Source: Chryseosolibacter histidinae
GTDB taxonomy: Bacteria > Bacteroidota > Bacteroidia > Cytophagales > Cyclobacteriaceae
Assembly (NCBI RefSeq): GCF_018598225.1
Contig: NZ_JAHESF010000008.1
Span: 124,001 to 188,000 of the forward strand
Direction: 5' to 3'
DNA: 64,000 nucleotides
Of the stretch, positions 9,379-17,066 are shown piece after piece (within the stretch, counting starts at the first letter, position 1; every line of letters starts with the position of its first letter). The position numbers and the translations under genes were made by a program. The notes below the pieces were generated by a model. That model saw only the letters and a list, made by a program, of their open reading frames with translations, was not told the origin of the DNA and ran no database searches.

Positions 9379-9386
9379 TAGCTTTG
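9379..9386 (+). promoter_or_regulatory. Bacteroidota-type -7 box TAGCTTTG before the MATE gene
   Basis: TAGCTTTG fits the TAnnTTTG -7 consensus and lies 16 bp before the ATG at 9403. Its CTTTGC is followed after 4 bp by GCAAAG, giving a small 6 bp palindrome across the expected start point. No clear -33 element was identified. Confidence 0.55.
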
Positions 9387-9402
9387 CTCCCGCAAAGATT
9401 TT

Positions 9403-10743
9403 ATGGAGCTCAGGATTGGAACAGGTTACCGTCAGATCTTGGGACTTGCATTGCCTATTTCGCTGGCGATGCTGGTGCCACAGATCAACTTTATCACCAA
9501 CAACATCTTTCTCAGCGGTCTCGGGCAGCAGGAGCTGGCCAGCGCGGGTATTACCGGTGTTTACTACCTGATCTTTGCCGTTGTTGGCAACGGACTCAAC
9601 AACGGACTGCAGGCGCTGATCGCCCGCAGAGCAGGTCAGAATCTGCCGAAAGAGATCGGTAAACTTTTCTTTCACGGCGTATGGATCGCCCTTGCCATTG
9701 CCGGTCTTGGCATCCTGATCACCTATACGGCCGCTCCGGGTGTCTTGCGCGCCACCATCCACGACAAGGGAATTGCCGAGCAGGTGATCGACTTCCTGAT
9801 GATCCGCATCTGGGGGCTTCCGTTGCTCTACCTGTATGCGATGCGCAATGCACTGCTGGTAGGAACCAATCAAACCCGGTTCCTGGTTTGGGGAACACTT
9901 TCAGAGGCTGTGACCAACATTGTGCTGGATTACGGGCTGATCTACGGAAAGCTCGGATTGCCTGAGCTTGGCTTCAACGGCGCGGCCTACGCTTCCATTA
10001 TCGCCGAAGGAACAGGGCTGCTGGTGATCTACGCTGTGATCCACTTCAAGGGTATTCACAAGTCGTTCGCATTCTTCGAAGATGTTAAATGGGATGCCGC
10101 TGTTTCGAAGCTCATTCTCGTCAAGTCTTCGCCGCTGATCGTGCAGTATGGCATCAGCATCATGAGCTGGGAATATTTTTACATTCTCATCGAGCATCAT
10201 GGCGAAAGGGCGCTGGCCATCTCTAACACCATGCGGAATATTTTCGGCCTGTTCGGTATTTTTTCATGGGCGTTTGCCTCCGCGGCCAACACCATGGTGA
10301 GCAATATCATCGGCCAGGGAAAAGAAGACGAGGTGTTGCCTTTGATCAGGCGGATTGTGACGGTCAGCTTTTCGATCTCGCTCATCCTGTTCCTGATGCT
10401 GAATTACCGGCCGGAATGGTTCCTGTCGTTTTACGGGCAGGGCGATGATTTTATCCGCGATGCCATTCCCGTGATCCGCATCGTATCGCTGGCGCTGCTC
10501 ATGATGTCTTTCGGAACGATATGGCTCAACTCCGTAACAGGAACGGGTAACACGTCTGTGAACCTGGGCATCGAGCTGGTCACCATCGTGATCTATTGTC
10601 TCTACGTTTACCTCACGCTCGAGTACTTCAACATGTCCATCGTCTGGGGCTGGGCTTCGGAATGGGTGTACTGGCTATCGATGTTCACGATGGCGTTCTT
10701 TTATATGAGGTCGGGAAGGTGGAAGGGTAAGAAGATGATGTAA
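9403..10743 (+). CDS. MATE family efflux transporter
   Basis: 446 residues with 12 predicted membrane segments, the standard size for this family of cation-coupled drug or metabolite exporters. The first half begins with a helix over LALPISLAMLVPQINFITNNIFLSGLG and includes the conserved PLLYLYAMRNALLVGTNQTRFLVWGTLSE. The second half repeats the layout (ANTMVSNIIGQGKEDEVLPLIRR, then VIRIVSLALLMMSFGTIWLNSVTGTGNTSVNLG). A -7 box and small palindrome precede it. The substrate cannot be inferred. Confidence 0.92.
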   Translation: MELRIGTGYRQILGLALPISLAMLVPQINFITNNIFLSGLGQQELASAGITGVYYLIFAVVGNGLNNGLQALIARRAGQNLPKEIGKLFFHGVWIALAIAGLGILITYTAAPGVLRATIHDKGIAEQVIDFLMIRIWGLPLLYLYAMRNALLVGTNQTRFLVWGTLSEAVTNIVLDYGLIYGKLGLPELGFNGAAYASIIAEGTGLLVIYAVIHFKGIHKSFAFFEDVKWDAAVSKLILVKSSPLIVQYGISIMSWEYFYILIEHHGERALAISNTMRNIFGLFGIFSWAFASAANTMVSNIIGQGKEDEVLPLIRRIVTVSFSISLILFLMLNYRPEWFLSFYGQGDDFIRDAIPVIRIVSLALLMMSFGTIWLNSVTGTGNTSVNLGIELVTIVIYCLYVYLTLEYFNMSIVWGWASEWVYWLSMFTMAFFYMRSGRWKGKKMM

Positions 10744-10745
10744 GA

Positions 10746-10916
10746 GTCCACAGACGACGGTCCACAGTCCACAGCAATGCAGTGTGACGTCCAGGATTTG
10801 GTCTACAGTCCATGGTCAGTGGTCAATAGCCGGAGGTTAGTAGCCCATCGGCATTAGATAGACAATCGTCATTTTTACACCACGCTGCTGTGGACAGTCG
10901 ACTGTGGACCGTGGAC
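10746..10916. repeat. Three heptad arrays, word GTCCACR, between convergent genes
   Basis: The arm at 10746-10774 reads GTCCACA, GACGACG, GTCCACA, GTCCACA. A degenerate one at 10801-10828 reads GTCTACA, GTCCATG, GTCAGTG, GTCAATA. The inverted arm at 10888-10916 reads, on the minus strand, GTCCACG, GTCCACA, GTCGACT, GTCCACA. That arm starts on the G of the TAG stop of the leftward lipoprotein gene. The array occupies the whole gap between two convergent genes. Confidence 0.8.
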
Positions 10917-11800
10917 TATTTACTCTTCCTCGGATAGAAATACAAATAGCTTTTCTCTCCCGTCACTTTTTCGCTGAGTGTGTAGTACCCCGATCCATCG
11001 TGTGCAAAGGTGACGGCTTCGCCCTGGGGCTCTTCTTTGTAGATGAGAATGTAAGGCTTTCCTTTCAGCACGTCGGCAATGGGGCGGTCGTCCACTTTCC
11101 AGTAATAGACGTTCTTGTAATTTTTCATGATCACCTCTTTGCCATCGGCAGAAAAATCGGCTGCCACGATGTAACTATACGGCAGCGCGGTGATCTGAGT
11201 CGCCGTCAAAGTGTCTTTGGTGGAATACGGATATTTCAGCTCGTACAGGTACACAGGTTTCTCACGCTTGGAGATAATGTATATATTCTTGTTCCGCGGA
11301 TTGACCATGAGGGCTTCGGTGTCTTTCACCTCACCTTCGAGCTGAAAGGTGATGGTATCGAATTGCGTGATGGTGACCTTTTGTTGTGCCGGATCGAGCA
11401 CCGGCTCTTCGAAGCGGTAGACCATTTTATATTGATGCCGCGCCATGTTATCGCCGATATCGGCAACATACACATAGTTCTTGCCGGGCTCTGGTCCTGG
11501 GCCGACAGCGATATCTTCCCAGTCCCGGTTCTTTACCTTCGCCAGTGTGCAGGTGAGTTTGATGTTCATTTTCTGATCGATCAAAAAAACATCGGCGCCA
11601 TTTCCGCTGTCGTTGTGAGTCCAGAGCATGCCGGGGTTGTTGACGCTGGCAGCAAGTCCCGAAGCTTCATGGAGCTTCTTGCTGGTGACCTCTGCCAGTG
11701 ATTGGCCATTGAGAAAAATATCGGAATCTGCTTTCTCCGCTTTTTTCTGGGAGCACGCCAGGGTGGCACCAAGCATGAGCATTAAAAAAATACAGCGCAT
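10916..11800 (-). CDS. Lipoprotein, probable beta-propeller
   Basis: 294 residues from the ATG at 11800. This start is chosen because it gives a lipoprotein signal MRCIFLMLMLGATLAC with the lipid-modified Cys at 16; an upstream start at 11836 would add 12 polar residues. The mature protein contains repeated strands such as LHEASGLAAS, MLWTHNDSGNGADVFLID, WEDIAVGPGPEPGKNYVYVADIGDN and IYIISKREKPVYLYEL. These resemble blades of a secreted NHL/esterase-like propeller. No catalytic residues recognised. Anchored in the cell envelope; function unknown. Confidence 0.78.
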   Translation of the reverse strand: MRCIFLMLMLGATLACSQKKAEKADSDIFLNGQSLAEVTSKKLHEASGLAASVNNPGMLWTHNDSGNGADVFLIDQKMNIKLTCTLAKVKNRDWEDIAVGPGPEPGKNYVYVADIGDNMARHQYKMVYRFEEPVLDPAQQKVTITQFDTITFQLEGEVKDTEALMVNPRNKNIYIISKREKPVYLYELKYPYSTKDTLTATQITALPYSYIVAADFSADGKEVIMKNYKNVYYWKVDDRPIADVLKGKPYILIYKEEPQGEAVTFAHDGSGYYTLSEKVTGEKSYLYFYPRKSK

Positions 11801-11937
11801 TTTCAAAACACGATCGTTGAGGCGGTGAATAAACAATTTATTTTCACCAATCGGAAGTAAAATCCAATACCAGGATTTTCATCATCGGCAGAAGGAGGTT
11901 TGAAGGGGAGAGCGGCAATTATGTTGTGGGTTGTTCA

Positions 11938-11945
11938 TACCTTTG
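11938..11945 (+). promoter_or_regulatory. -7 box TACCTTTG; transcript of the pseudouridine synthase probably leaderless
   Basis: TACCTTTG matches TAnnTTTG and ends only 4 bp before the ATG at 11950. Transcription normally starts a few bases downstream of this box, so the mRNA would begin at or very near the start codon. No Shine-Dalgarno is then possible. Confidence 0.5.
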
Positions 11946-11949
11946 CGCC

Positions 11950-12981
11950 ATGAGTGAAAGTGAGATTATTCCCGACGACCAGGACGATGAGTTGTTTGAA
12001 CACCACAGGATCGTCGCCGACCCGGGTCAGACGCTGCTTCGGATCGACAAGTTCCTGATGGATCGTTTACCTAATGTAACCCGCACCAAGATCCAGGACG
12101 GTATTCACCTGGGGTTTGTACGGGTGAACGAAAAGGCCATAAAACCCAATTACAAGGTGCATCCTGCCGATGTGATCACGGTTTCGCTGCCGCAGCCGCC
12201 ACGCGACACCGAGGTTGTGCCTGAGAACATTCCCCTCAACATCGTGTTTGAAGACAACCACCTGCTGGTGATCAATAAACCGGCCGGCATGGTGGTGCAC
12301 CCGGCCTACCAGAACTGGAGCGGTACGCTGGTGAATGCGCTGGCTTATCACTTTCAGAACCTTCCGCAGATGCCCGGCAACGATGGAAGGCCCGGACTGG
12401 TTCACCGCATCGATAAAGACACGTCGGGTCTGCTGGTGATCGCCAAAACTGAAAGTGCGCTGACGCATCTCGCCAAACAGTTCTTCGACCACAGCATCGA
12501 GCGTACTTATTGGGCGCTGGTGTGGGGTGTACCCAATCCGCCGGAAGGCACCATCGATGTGCACGTAGGCCGGAGCCTGAAAGACAGGCGGGTTACAACA
12601 GCTTTCCCGGAAGGCGACTTTGGCAGGCATGCCATCACACATTATAAACTGCTGCAGGACCTCCGGTACGTATCGGTAGTGGAGTGCAGGCTTGAAACCG
12701 GCCGCACGCACCAGATCAGAGCCCACATGAAACACATCGGCCATACGTTGTTCAACGATGCAATGTATGGCGGCGACCAGGTGCTGAAGGGCACTGTGTT
12801 CTCCAAGTACAAACAGTTTGTTGAGAATTGTTTCAAGATCATTCCCCGCCAGGCGCTTCATGCCAAAACCCTGGGGTTCGTTCATCCGGAAACGAAAAAG
12901 TTCTTACGATTCGAGTCAGCGTTGCCCGAAGATTTTGAAAATGTGATCGAGAAGTGGGAGCACTACGTAAAGTATAACTAG
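11950..12981 (+). CDS. RluA/RluD-family 23S rRNA pseudouridine synthase
   Basis: 343 residues from the ATG at 11950 (MSESEIIPDD). The upstream in-frame start at 11926 overlaps the -7 box and was rejected. An S4 RNA-binding domain spans about 25-85 (LRIDKFLMDRLPNVTRTKIQ). The catalytic domain follows with IVFEDNHLLVINKPAGMVVHP near 97 and the signature HRIDKDTSGLLVIAKT near 150, whose Asp attacks the uridine. LETGRTHQIRAHMKHIGHTL is near 252. The target is likely the large-subunit rRNA helix modified by RluD, but family members vary. Confidence 0.92.
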   Translation: MSESEIIPDDQDDELFEHHRIVADPGQTLLRIDKFLMDRLPNVTRTKIQDGIHLGFVRVNEKAIKPNYKVHPADVITVSLPQPPRDTEVVPENIPLNIVFEDNHLLVINKPAGMVVHPAYQNWSGTLVNALAYHFQNLPQMPGNDGRPGLVHRIDKDTSGLLVIAKTESALTHLAKQFFDHSIERTYWALVWGVPNPPEGTIDVHVGRSLKDRRVTTAFPEGDFGRHAITHYKLLQDLRYVSVVECRLETGRTHQIRAHMKHIGHTLFNDAMYGGDQVLKGTVFSKYKQFVENCFKIIPRQALHAKTLGFVHPETKKFLRFESALPEDFENVIEKWEHYVKYN

Positions 12982-13026
12982 GGGCCTGGGGGATGAGGGG
13001 AAAATTTCAGGGTGACAGGTCCCTTC

Positions 13027-13049
13027 TGATGCGGTGATCGCATCATTTT
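13027..13049 (+). terminator. Probable terminator of the pseudouridine synthase gene
   Basis: A perfect 7 bp stem TGATGCG/CGCATCA with a 5-base loop is followed by TTTT. It begins 45 bp after the stop at 12981. Confidence 0.6.
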
Positions 13050-13078
13050 GCATGTGACCGGATGAAAGAAAGACCGTT

Positions 13079-13303
13079 TTAGAAGGCCGGGTTCAGTTTT
13101 TTGTCTTTGCCCAACGCCTTGCGGATCTCCTTCATCCCTTCGCGTTTCAGCTTCTGGTAGCGGGCATCTTCGCGGGGCGTGTATAACAGACCTTTGATGT
13201 AGTCCATTACTTTTTCCGCCTGAGCCTGATCCAGCGCATCCAGCGACTCAAGGATCTGGTGTTTCTGGTTGATCGTTGTTGTCATTGTCGTAGTGGTTGA
13301 CAA
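13079..13303 (-). CDS. Small helical hypothetical protein
   Basis: 74 residues, or 68 if translation starts at the second Met (MTTTINQKHQ), which gives a less Thr-rich N-terminus. The centre LDALDQAQAEKVMDYIKGLL is an amphipathic helix, followed by a basic region ending KALGKDKKLNPAF. It looks like the small helical proteins of antitoxin/DUF2281 type found in Bacteroidota, but no toxin gene is adjacent. Convergent with the pseudouridine synthase. Function unknown. Confidence 0.6.
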   Translation of the reverse strand: MSTTTTMTTTINQKHQILESLDALDQAQAEKVMDYIKGLLYTPREDARYQKLKREGMKEIRKALGKDKKLNPAF

Positions 13304-13419
13304 TACAAATATCGGAAATTAAAGGCTTGAGGTTCAAGGGGTAAGAAGGGTGTTAACAGAAATACAACACGCAGGTAATATTTCCTGGCCGAAGGGAAAA
13401 TTTCCTGGCGTACACCAAT

Positions 13420-13449
13420 AAAAAAAGGCAGTTGACCTGCCATTTTTTT
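13420..13449 (-). terminator. Two-way terminator after the degenerate receiver gene
   Basis: A 5 bp stem GGCAG/CTGCC with loop TTGAC is flanked by a run of seven A on the left and seven T on the right, so it can work on either strand. On the minus strand it ends the transcript of the gene at 13540-13950. The gap 13304-13539 holds nothing else I can identify. Confidence 0.7.
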
Positions 13450-13539
13450 ATGAGTTAGGAAAGAAAAGAAGAGAGAGGGAGAGGGGGTCTTCCTTCCAGA
13501 CACATGATCTGTTACGATCAGGTACCTGCTCTCGTAATG

Positions 13540-13950
13540 CTAATTCAAACGGGACTTGAGCACAATGTCGTCCCAGTTTCTATCGGGCTCGGGTTTCACA
13601 CGTTCCTGCACGAGGTCGGCCAGCCGGATATTTACATCCTGAACAGCCATCATGCCTGCTACGCCGAGCGCATTGCCAAGGTGCTCTGTTTTGGCATCGA
13701 CATGGTCGGCAATAAAGATGACCGGAACGTTTTTGTTAACAGAGTTTGTGCGGATAGAACGCACAAGCTCGAAACCCGTGATTACAGGCAGGTCAGTACC
13801 GCAGATAATTAAGTCGAAGGATTCGATTCTAGAGGTTAGGAGCCCATCCAAACCCGAGTCGGTGTGTATGACAACCGGAGAGTTGTCCTGCAGTACTGAC
13901 TTTACCTGGTCAATGACCATTTTCTGCCTGTGAACCACAAGTATCTTCAT
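13540..13950 (-). CDS. Receiver-domain protein lacking the phosphorylation site
   Basis: 136 residues from ATG at 13950 (MKILVVHRQ); an upstream start would add only MANF. The fold pattern of a CheY-like receiver is clear: strand KILVV, helix, strand PVVIHT, strand FDLIIC, then LPVITGFELVRSIR and strand VPVIFIADH. The key residues are gone. The acidic pair after strand 1 is His7-Arg8, the phosphate-accepting Asp is replaced by Gly51 (IICGTDLP), and the conserved Thr/Ser and Lys positions are Ala81 and His83. It should be unable to accept phosphate and may act by protein contact. No output domain. Followed by a terminator. Confidence 0.75.
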   Translation of the reverse strand: MKILVVHRQKMVIDQVKSVLQDNSPVVIHTDSGLDGLLTSRIESFDLIICGTDLPVITGFELVRSIRTNSVNKNVPVIFIADHVDAKTEHLGNALGVAGMMAVQDVNIRLADLVQERVKPEPDRNWDDIVLKSRLN

Positions 13951-14192
13951 AAAATTTGCCAAGCGCTTGCCTTGAACAATAACTTAACCTAAACCTGATA
14001 TGAATGTCGCTCAAATCCGGAACATGATTTCGCGGGCCGCAACACAGGCCCTACCCGGCTCGGGGTATGGTGAGAAAGAAAATAGCCTAAAAAGCAATGC
14101 CTGACGGTTTCTGAAGCAGGTAAAGCCGCTTCGCAGTAGTAAAAAAGTACTATCAAATTAGTACAAAAATACTATCCGCTATAAAGGAGAAT

Positions 14193-14846
14193 TTATTTCA
14201 CGAGGCCAGAATCGTAGGCATATTTCACCAATCCTACCATGTTGTTGACGCCAACTTTTTCCATAATGTTGACGCGATGGTTCCTGACGGTGTTCTCGCT
14301 CAGGGAGAGTTTTTGCCCGATCTCTTTGATGGTGAGCTCCTGGCATACCAGGATAACGATCTCTTTTTCACGTTCTGTGAGCTCGGCTGCTGAAAAAACC
14401 GGGCGTTGCCCCGCACGGCGATCTTTTACATTCTTGCGCAGCACAGATGCAACCAGGTGGTTATGGTAAAAATCCTTTTCGATCACAGCGTGAATGGCTT
14501 CTTCGAGCTCTTCGGGCTCGGTGTTCTTGAGCAGGAAGGCATGAACGCCCATCTCCATCATGTGAAGGATATAGCGCTCACTGTCGTGCATGGTAAGGAT
14601 GATGATCTTTACGTCAGGATATTTGGACAGGATGTTCTCGCAGGTTTCAACACCATCCATCACGGGCATCTGAAGGTCTACAATGGCCACATCCGGCGCC
14701 TGGTATTTCATGAGGGTGAGCAGCTCTTTTCCGTTCTCCGCATCTTTCACCTCTGCCACATCCTCAAAGCCCCTCAACAGATTGACCATGGCTTTCCTGA
14801 AGAGGGTATGATCATCTGCCATGTAAACCTTAAGTTGCTTTTTCAT
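14193..14846 (-). CDS. NarL/LuxR-type response regulator
   Basis: 217 residues. The receiver domain spans 5-125 with the acidic pair ADD, the phospho-Asp in VAIVDLQMPVMDGVE near 57, and LTMHDSERYILHMMEMGVHAFLLK. The C-terminal LuxR helix-turn-helix is at about 150-215 (LTEREKEIVILVCQELTIKEIGQKLSLSENTVRNH). Its start overlaps the upstream histidine kinase gene by 17 bp, so the two form a coupled two-component pair. The 230 bp downstream to the next gene shows no feature I can name. Confidence 0.93.
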   Translation of the reverse strand: MKKQLKVYMADDHTLFRKAMVNLLRGFEDVAEVKDAENGKELLTLMKYQAPDVAIVDLQMPVMDGVETCENILSKYPDVKIIILTMHDSERYILHMMEMGVHAFLLKNTEPEELEEAIHAVIEKDFYHNHLVASVLRKNVKDRRAGQRPVFSAAELTEREKEIVILVCQELTIKEIGQKLSLSENTVRNHRVNIMEKVGVNNMVGLVKYAYDSGLVK

Positions 14847-15639
14847 GTACCGGGGGTAATGTCAATGTTGTTTTGCTTCCGTTGGGTCTGTCTTTTTCAA
14901 ATTCAAGGGTGCCGCCCAGCAGTCGTGCCCGGTTCTCGATGTTGAACAATCCGAGTCCTTTGCCAGTCTGCCTGTCGTTCTTCTGTTCTTCGGCATTAAA
15001 GCCAACACCGTTGTCTTCAACCGAAAGGTAGAGCTGCTGCCCCTGAATGCCAATGGTTACCTTGATTTCGGTAGCTTGTGCATGTTTAACGGCATTATTG
15101 AGCAGCTCCTGCACGATGCGGAATACCATGAGCTCGCGCTGCGCTTCCAGGGACTGGATGTCCGCTTCCTCCAGGAATAGAATTGAAATTTTTGAGGTGG
15201 CCTGAAAACGTTCACAAAGCTCTTTAATAGCCTGGATAAATCCGAATTTTTCAAGGGTAGACGGCATCAGGTCGCGGCTGATCCTGCGCACCGACGTGAT
15301 GGTATCATCCAGCATCAGCTTGGTCTCTTCCATGCTCTGCGGGTCTGGCAACTGCCGCGCCATGGTAGTGAGCCCAACCCTGATGGTAGAGAGCATCCCG
15401 CCAATGCTGTCGTGCAGGTCTGCGGCCAGTCTTCTTCGCTCGCTTTCCTGCGACTGCAGCTCTGCCTGCATCATCTTCTGCTGATAATCGAACTCCAGGG
15501 CCTGGCGTTTCAGCTGTTCTTTGATCATCCTTTTCTGGTAAAAGACCACAAACACAACGATGGCTCCGGCCATCAGCAGCATGGCCACGATAGCCACGGC
15601 AATCATGAGATAGATCTGAGTTTCCTGTGAATCGGCCAT
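14830..15639 (-). CDS. Membrane histidine kinase, NarX/DegS type
   Basis: 269 residues from the ATG at 15639; the longer in-frame start at 15660 is TTG. One membrane helix at about 10-33 (IYLMIAVAIVAMLLMAGAIVVFVVF) and no periplasmic domain to speak of. A coiled-coil stretch follows (RMIKEQLKRQALEFDYQQKM). The HisKA_3 dimerisation motif is RRRLAADLHDSIGGMLSTIR, with the phosphorylated His near 80. The HATPase_c segment has ELLNNAVKHA, DNGVGFN and GKGLGLFNIENRARLLGG. Partner is the overlapping response regulator. The lack of a sensor domain suggests an intracellular or membrane signal. Confidence 0.92.
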   Translation of the reverse strand: MADSQETQIYLMIAVAIVAMLLMAGAIVVFVVFYQKRMIKEQLKRQALEFDYQQKMMQAELQSQESERRRLAADLHDSIGGMLSTIRVGLTTMARQLPDPQSMEETKLMLDDTITSVRRISRDLMPSTLEKFGFIQAIKELCERFQATSKISILFLEEADIQSLEAQRELMVFRIVQELLNNAVKHAQATEIKVTIGIQGQQLYLSVEDNGVGFNAEEQKNDRQTGKGLGLFNIENRARLLGGTLEFEKDRPNGSKTTLTLPPVHEKAT

Positions 15640-15773
15640 GGAATCTTTAAAGATCGGCAATTATGGCAAGGAAATGAGAAAAAAGAAACACAATCACGAC
15701 AGCTTTTGTAAAAAATAAAGTTCGTGAGCTGTTCCTCCGTCACGGGAGTCAACCAAGGTTCTTTGTTGGATGG

Positions 15774-16469
15774 TCAGCCGATGCTTTTATGTACCTCCCC
15801 GGGTGATGTTTGCTTATCGTTGAGCCAGACACCAACGGCCATGATCAGGTAAGCTATGAGGGTCAGGGAGACGTGAAAAATGGAGATCAGGATAAAATCA
15901 TCTCCAATGGCGATCATGTAGTGCGTGATAGCGTAGATCACCAGTTTACCGGCGTAAGAGAAGAAGAAGCCTGAGACGATCCAGAACAGCGGAAGCTTTT
16001 GGATCTGTTGCGTGGGAAGCTCCTTTAAAAGCTTGAAGTAGAAGATAATGCACAAAAAAAGTATGATGATGGATTGCAAGGTCTGGCTGTAAGAATGCAG
16101 ACTCGATTTTTGAAGGAACAGAAGATTGACAAGGCTGAATATGAAGTACAGGATATTGATGAAAATAAATGTGCGCTTCAAGGTGGGCCACTGAATTGCA
16201 TGATAAAAGAAAACGGAAATGAATGCTGTACCAAACAGCTGGTATAAGTGACCTATACTGTTCGGGTTAATATGAACGAAATTCCTGACATACCATAAGA
16301 GCCTTGCTACGACATCGATTGCAAACCCAAATGCGAGAGCAATCGCCAACCATTTATAAACTAATGGTTGGCGATTAAAGCCAGAGATCAACAGCCATAG
16401 CAATGGGTAAGCCAGTACTATCAATCCCAAATAGAAGACTGAGTCAAGAATTACGAAGTCCCTATCCAT
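15774..16469 (-). CDS. Multi-pass membrane protein of unknown function
   Basis: 231 residues with about seven hydrophobic helices: near 12-32, 40-60, 75-95, 98-118, 128-146, 155-176 and 190-215. A conserved-looking loop VRNFVHINPNSIGHLYQ lies between helices 2 and 3. No known transporter motif is visible. It sits 8 bp downstream of the 16478 gene and likely shares its transcript, so the soluble protein and this membrane protein may work together. The two-component pair follows on the same strand after 130 bp. Confidence 0.7.
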   Translation of the reverse strand: MDRDFVILDSVFYLGLIVLAYPLLWLLISGFNRQPLVYKWLAIALAFGFAIDVVARLLWYVRNFVHINPNSIGHLYQLFGTAFISVFFYHAIQWPTLKRTFIFINILYFIFSLVNLLFLQKSSLHSYSQTLQSIIILFLCIIFYFKLLKELPTQQIQKLPLFWIVSGFFFSYAGKLVIYAITHYMIAIGDDFILISIFHVSLTLIAYLIMAVGVWLNDKQTSPGEVHKSIG

Positions 16470-16477
16470 TTTCTATT

Positions 16478-16861
16478 TTAACGGGTGCAATAAGGTGGGC
16501 ATCCGGTACCATTCTCATAAGGCCCATCATCTTCTGCCGAAGTGGGCTCGGCGCTGGCGATGCTAAAAGCAGAGGCCTGCTTTTTTTCATCAGGGTCTTT
16601 GCCCCATACCAGTGTGCCGTCTTCTTTCGTGGGCACAAGGATGAGATCATCGAAGTCCTTGCCATTCTTGTCCGTCTTTCTGCAGAAGAAAAAGCTGATC
16701 CCGGAGATCTTGTCATCTTTCAGGATCCTGAGAAGTGTATCCTTTCCGTAGAAGACCGACTTAGTGTCTTTTTTACGTTCCTTCTCGAACTTACCGATCC
16801 ATTCGAGGGCTTGTGCTTTTGTGATTCGACCACCGACCGTGGGTTTGAAATGCTCTGCCAT
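16478..16861 (-). CDS. Soluble hypothetical protein with C-terminal CPPYC motif
   Basis: 127 residues, family not recognised. The N-terminal half is charged and helical (ITKAQALEWIGKFEKERKKDTKSVFYG), followed by strands ISFFFCRK and FDDLILVPT. The last 35 residues are low-complexity, ending GTGCPPYCTR. The two Cys could form a disulfide or bind metal. No signal peptide. It is the first gene of a pair with the membrane protein at 15774. The 205 bp upstream to the PLP enzyme gene contains the divergent promoter region. Confidence 0.65.
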   Translation of the reverse strand: MAEHFKPTVGGRITKAQALEWIGKFEKERKKDTKSVFYGKDTLLRILKDDKISGISFFFCRKTDKNGKDFDDLILVPTKEDGTLVWGKDPDEKKQASAFSIASAEPTSAEDDGPYENGTGCPPYCTR

Positions 16862-17043
16862 ATACTTGTGGGGTTTTAGTTAAACATGGCGGCAAAATAT
16901 TCATTTTTTTTAACTGTAAATGGCGGCCCTTTCCGAATCGGGGGTTTCGTCTACGCAATGGGTCGGCATTGATCAGGCCCGGTTCCTTCCATCCCGGCCA
17001 GCTTCCACCTGTGGACAATTGGCGATGGACTGTTGACTTTAAC

Positions 17044-17051
17044 TATCTTTG
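17044..17051 (+). promoter_or_regulatory. -7 box TATCTTTG before the PLP enzyme gene
   Basis: TATCTTTG matches TAnnTTTG and lies 15 bp before the ATG at 17067. The TTTGCC of the box is followed by GGCAAA after 5 bp, an inverted arrangement also seen at the MATE promoter (9379). Confidence 0.55.
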
Positions 17052-17066
17052 CCCTTTTGGCAAAAG

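Noticed and set aside
10904-11701. 265-codon plus-strand frame opposite the lipoprotein gene
   Set aside because: Long but without motifs, while the minus frame has a lipoprotein signal and regular beta pattern.
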